From positions 1 to 7,514 of the forward strand of contig JAITKD010000154.1 in the NCBI GenBank assembly GCA_031278575.1: a stretch of 7,514 nucleotides of DNA, in the 5' to 3' direction. Source of the stretch: Spirochaetaceae bacterium. GTDB taxonomy: Bacteria; Spirochaetota; Spirochaetia; Treponematales; Breznakiellaceae. This document shows positions 5,529 to 7,514 of this stretch, piece by piece; positions within the stretch are counted from its first letter, which is position 1, and every line of letters starts with the position of its first letter. Under the pieces are notes generated by a model. That model saw only the letters and a program-made list of their open reading frames with translations. It had not been told where the DNA came from and ran no database searches. The position numbers were made by a program, and so were the translations under genes.

Positions 5529-6836
5529 TTGATCAAGCGGTTACTGATAGCCAATAGAGGAGAAATCGCGGTTCGGATTATCCGGACGTGCCGGGAAATG
5601 GGGATTAAGACCGTGGCGGTTTATTCCACCGCGGACAAGGAAAGCCTCCATGTGCGGCTGGCGGACCAGGCGGTATGTATCGGGCCTCCCCCGGTTTCCC
5701 AAAGTTACCTGGTGAGTAATAACCTGATCATGGCGGCAATTAATACCGGCTGCGAGGCCGTACACCCCGGGGTGGGTTTTCTTTCGGAAGATCCCGGGTT
5801 TGCCCGGGCGGTTCGGGATAGGGGGCTTATCTTCATCGGGCCCGACCCGGATGTGCTGGAACATATGGGGGATAAGTTCCGGGTCCGGAAAACCGCCGGG
5901 GACTTTGGCCTCCCGGTTGTTCCCGGCAGCGGGGAAGCGGCGGCGGATCTCCGGTCGGTAAAAAAGGCCGCGGCGGAACTGGGGTTTCCGGTGATCATCA
6001 AAACCGGGGGCAAGGGGATGTGGGTTGCCCGTTCAGGCCGGGAGCTTGAAAGGAAATTATCCGCCGCAAAGCGGGAATCCGCGTTGAATTTTACCGATAC
6101 GGCGGTTTTTGTTGAACAATACCTGGATAACCCCCGGCTGGTAGAACTCCAGATCATCGCCGACGGCGCGGGAAAAGTGGCGGTTCTGGGGGAGCGGGAC
6201 GGTTCAATACAACAAAACCACCGGAAACTGATTGAGGAGAGTCCTTCTCCGGGGGTTTCCGGGGCCATGCGTAAGGATATGTCCGAGGGGGCGGCGAAAC
6301 TTTTCCGGGGGCTTAAGTACCGGGGAGCGGGAACCGTGGCTTTCCTCGTTCAGGGGGAACAATTTTATTTTTTGGGGATCAAAGCCCGGCTCCAGACGGG
6401 GCATCCCGTAAACGAACTGGTTACCGGCGCCGATATTTTGCGCCAGCAGCTTCTCACCGGCATTGAGGGCCGGATGGAAATGCTGCCGTCCTCCCTGCGG
6501 ATCTCCGGATGGGCGATGGAATGCCGGATCAACGCCCTTGATTCCGGCAAGGTTACCAAGCTGGAGATCCCCGGCGGACCGGAGGTGCGGTTCGATTCCT
6601 GTCTTTACGAGGGTTGTACCGTTACCTCCCACTACGAATCCCTGGTGGGCAAGGTTATCGTCCACGGCCCCAACCGGAGCCGGACCCTGGCGCGGATGGA
6701 CCGGGCGCTGAAGGAACTCACCATACAGGGGATCAATACCGATGCGTCCCAACAATGGGGGATCATCCGGGACGAAACCTTCCGTTCCGGTGTCTTTGGA
6801 ACCGCTTCTTACGGCAAAATACCCCCCAAAAAATAA
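5529..6836 (+). CDS. accC: AccC-like biotin carboxylase pseudoenzyme (ATP-grasp fold, active site lost)
   Basis: Overall homology to biotin carboxylase, the ATP-dependent subunit of acetyl-CoA carboxylase, is clear end to end: LLIANRGEIAVRIIR, HPGVGFLSE, MGDK, ERDGSIQQNHRKLIEE, ECRINA and the C-terminal domain. The 435 residues are near the usual 445-450. The active site is dismantled. In E. coli numbering, by my hand alignment, E276 is Ala, E288 is Gly, N290 is Lys, catalytic base E296 is Gly, V295 is Thr, H209 is Leu, K202 is Gln and Y82 is Val. The glycine-rich ATP loop is cut to KTGGKGM, and the conserved loop after ECRINA is about seven residues shorter. K116, K159, E201, Q233, H236, K238, R292 and R338 remain. 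No stop or frameshift interrupts it. It begins 31 bases after accB, its equally altered partner. Catalysis seems excluded; a structural or regulatory role is only inferred. accA and accD do not follow. Confidence 0.93.
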   Translation: MIKRLLIANRGEIAVRIIRTCREMGIKTVAVYSTADKESLHVRLADQAVCIGPPPVSQSYLVSNNLIMAAINTGCEAVHPGVGFLSEDPGFARAVRDRGLIFIGPDPDVLEHMGDKFRVRKTAGDFGLPVVPGSGEAAADLRSVKKAAAELGFPVIIKTGGKGMWVARSGRELERKLSAAKRESALNFTDTAVFVEQYLDNPRLVELQIIADGAGKVAVLGERDGSIQQNHRKLIEESPSPGVSGAMRKDMSEGAAKLFRGLKYRGAGTVAFLVQGEQFYFLGIKARLQTGHPVNELVTGADILRQQLLTGIEGRMEMLPSSLRISGWAMECRINALDSGKVTKLEIPGGPEVRFDSCLYEGCTVTSHYESLVGKVIVHGPNRSRTLARMDRALKELTIQGINTDASQQWGIIRDETFRSGVFGTASYGKIPPKK

Positions 6837-6898
6837 AGCCTGACCCCCAAAGCCGTTTTTCATAGTCCGGGGTTCTGTACTAAACGTGCCCCGTCATT

Positions 6899-6936
6899 CA
6901 GGTTTTACCTGTCTCAGGACAGACCTCTCCCCTGAG
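6899..6936. other. overlapping small inverted repeats in the convergent intergenic region
   Basis: CAGGT-TTT-ACCTG (6899-6911), CTGTC-TCAG-GACAG (6909-6922) and CTCAGG (6913-6918) with CCTGAG (6931-6936) overlap one another. They lie between the accC stop and the convergent transposase-like gene. None is followed by a convincing T tract on either strand, so I do not call a terminator. The remainder of 6837-6996 shows nothing I can assign. Confidence 0.45.
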
Positions 6937-6996
6937 CGTTTTCGGCGTGAGGTGGAAAAGAAGGTTGACACGGAACCCCGGGCGGATTGGCGCCGT

Positions 6997-7514
6997 TTAT
7001 CCGGGGGCGGGGAAAAACGGGAATAGGGGGGAAAAAGCGGGGTGGATCGCCGTTTTCCCATACTGGGGTCTGACCCTAGAGGCTAAATCCCCATACCGGG
7101 GTCTGACCCTGGGGGCTAAAGTCCCAGTGTCCGTATCCCCCCGCCCCGCTCCGGCCTCTTCCTCCTCCGGCGGTTCCCCTTCCAGTATCCACGACCCATA
7201 CCGGTCCCCCCAGATATGCCCGATCCGTCCCTCCGCCCGGTTGTACCGTTGCGCGAATACCTGCTTCAGCCACTGCATGATTGCGGGCAGTTCCAGCCCG
7301 TCCGCCGGTTTAATGTAAAACGTCAGCCAGTCGTCCGCAAGACACAGCCCGCGAACCTCGAAAACAAACCGCGGTTCCGTATCCCGGAACACCTTGGCAA
7401 ACAGCGCCCTGGAGACAGACACCACCGTGTCTGTCCCTAAGCGGAACAACGGTTCCCGGTTGTTGACGCGGGTGCGGATTTCGTACCACACCCCCTGTTT
7501 CAGTATGCGTAATG
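6997..7514 (-). CDS. RAYT-like (REP-associated, IS200-type Y1 transposase family) protein, degenerate active site, N-terminus beyond window
   Basis: The - strand frame is open to the right edge. The residues before the first in-frame GTG (7491) read LRILKQGV, continuing the domain, so the true start lies outside. The body has the RAYT layout: WYEIRTRVNNREPLF, a core FEVRGLCLADDW, then PAIMQWLKQVFAQRYN and RIGHIWGDRYGS. In RAYTs the strand after the core carries the metal-binding HUH pair (NHVHLL); here the same place reads WLTFYIK (LTF at 7318-7326). The nucleophilic Tyr of the following helix (KQRY) is Phe (7255-7257). Single-strand cleavage as in IS200/RAYT enzymes should be impossible. After residue 105 (counted from 7491) the protein becomes low-complexity and includes two 11-residue repeats made by a DNA repeat, then ends in a Phe/Pro-rich tail. 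It is convergent to the fab operon. This is either a decayed mobile gene or a domesticated family member. Confidence 0.75.
   Translation of the reverse strand, partial: LRILKQGVWYEIRTRVNNREPLFRLGTDTVVSVSRALFAKVFRDTEPRFVFEVRGLCLADDWLTFYIKPADGLELPAIMQWLKQVFAQRYNRAEGRIGHIWGDRYGSWILEGEPPEEEEAGAGRGDTDTGTLAPRVRPRYGDLASRVRPQYGKTAIHPAFSPLFPFFPAPG
7057..7122. repeat. two tandem 33-bp repeats containing the palindrome GGGTCTGACCC
   Basis: Units 7057-7089 and 7090-7122 match at 28 of 33 positions. Each contains the near-perfect palindrome GGGTC-T-GACCC (7066-7076 and 7099-7109). They lie inside the 3' part of the RAYT-like gene and are translated as TLAPRVRPRYG and DLASRVRPQYG. Because the unit is a multiple of three, it keeps the frame. 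Similar GGGTCAGACCC palindromes next to RAYT genes are something I recall from other bacteria but cannot check here. Confidence 0.8.
7414..7435. repeat. perfect 9-bp hairpin inside the RAYT-like coding sequence
   Basis: GACAGACAC (7414-7422) and GTGTCTGTC (7427-7435) are exact reverse complements with a CACC loop. On the coding (-) strand they give TDTVVSV, a stretch just after NNREPLFRLG. The motif CTGTC/GACAG recurs at 6909-6922 outside the gene. It may be a small palindromic element inside the gene or simply a coding coincidence. Confidence 0.55.

Noticed and set aside
5529..6836. accC as a frameshifted or broken pseudogene
   Set aside because: The frame is open from start to stop with no frame change. 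The losses are substitutions and in-frame deletions, so it is listed as an intact CDS with a degenerate active site.
6837..6896. Intrinsic terminator after accC
   Set aside because: The T5 at 6856-6860 is not preceded by a stem; the CCCC/GGGG pairing around it leaves a loop of about 20 bases that contains the T tract.
6964..6995. TTGACA at 6964-6969 as a + strand promoter
   Set aside because: There is no adequate -10 hexamer at 16-18 bases and no gene on the + strand downstream.

Overview
The window is a type II fatty-acid synthesis (FASII) operon on the + strand. It is followed by a convergent, incomplete REP-associated transposase-like (RAYT-like) gene on the - strand. The base composition is GC-rich, full of CCGG tetramers and G runs. 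The gene order is fabH-fabD-fabG-fabF-fabZ-accB-accC, and the transposase-like protein is of a kind I associate from memory with termite-gut spirochaetes. A Treponema-like spirochaete is therefore my best guess, but it is an inference without any database check.

Layout. Bases 1-170 are non-coding and hold two GC-rich hairpins that share one 16-base palindromic core. A near-consensus promoter (178-205) follows, with a perfect 11-7-11 inverted repeat (210-238) over the expected transcription start, then fabH (251), fabD (overlapping fabH by 7 bases) and fabG. Between fabG and fabF lie 190 bases that encode no protein but contain four consecutive stem-loops. This is where acpP usually sits, and acpP is absent. 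Then come fabF, fabZ, accB and accC, all closely spaced. Bases 6837-6996 are a short, hairpin-rich convergent intergenic stretch. The RAYT-like gene runs from its stop at 6997 past the window edge.

Function. FabD (malonyl transfer to ACP), FabH (initiation), FabF (elongation), FabG (ketoreduction) and FabZ (dehydration) all keep their catalytic residues, so the synthase part looks functional. The last two genes should make the biotin carrier and biotin carboxylase halves of acetyl-CoA carboxylase, but both have lost their chemistry. In AccB the biotinyl-lysine of the AMKM motif is Asn (AMNM). In AccC both Mg-binding glutamates, the Asn beside them, the catalytic-base glutamate, several ATP contacts and most of the glycine-rich loop are changed, while both reading frames remain complete. 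This looks like a matched pair of pseudoenzymes kept inside a working FASII operon, and it is the most interesting point in the window. The RAYT-like protein has also lost its HUH and Tyr catalytic motifs, and palindromic repeats have become part of its coding sequence.
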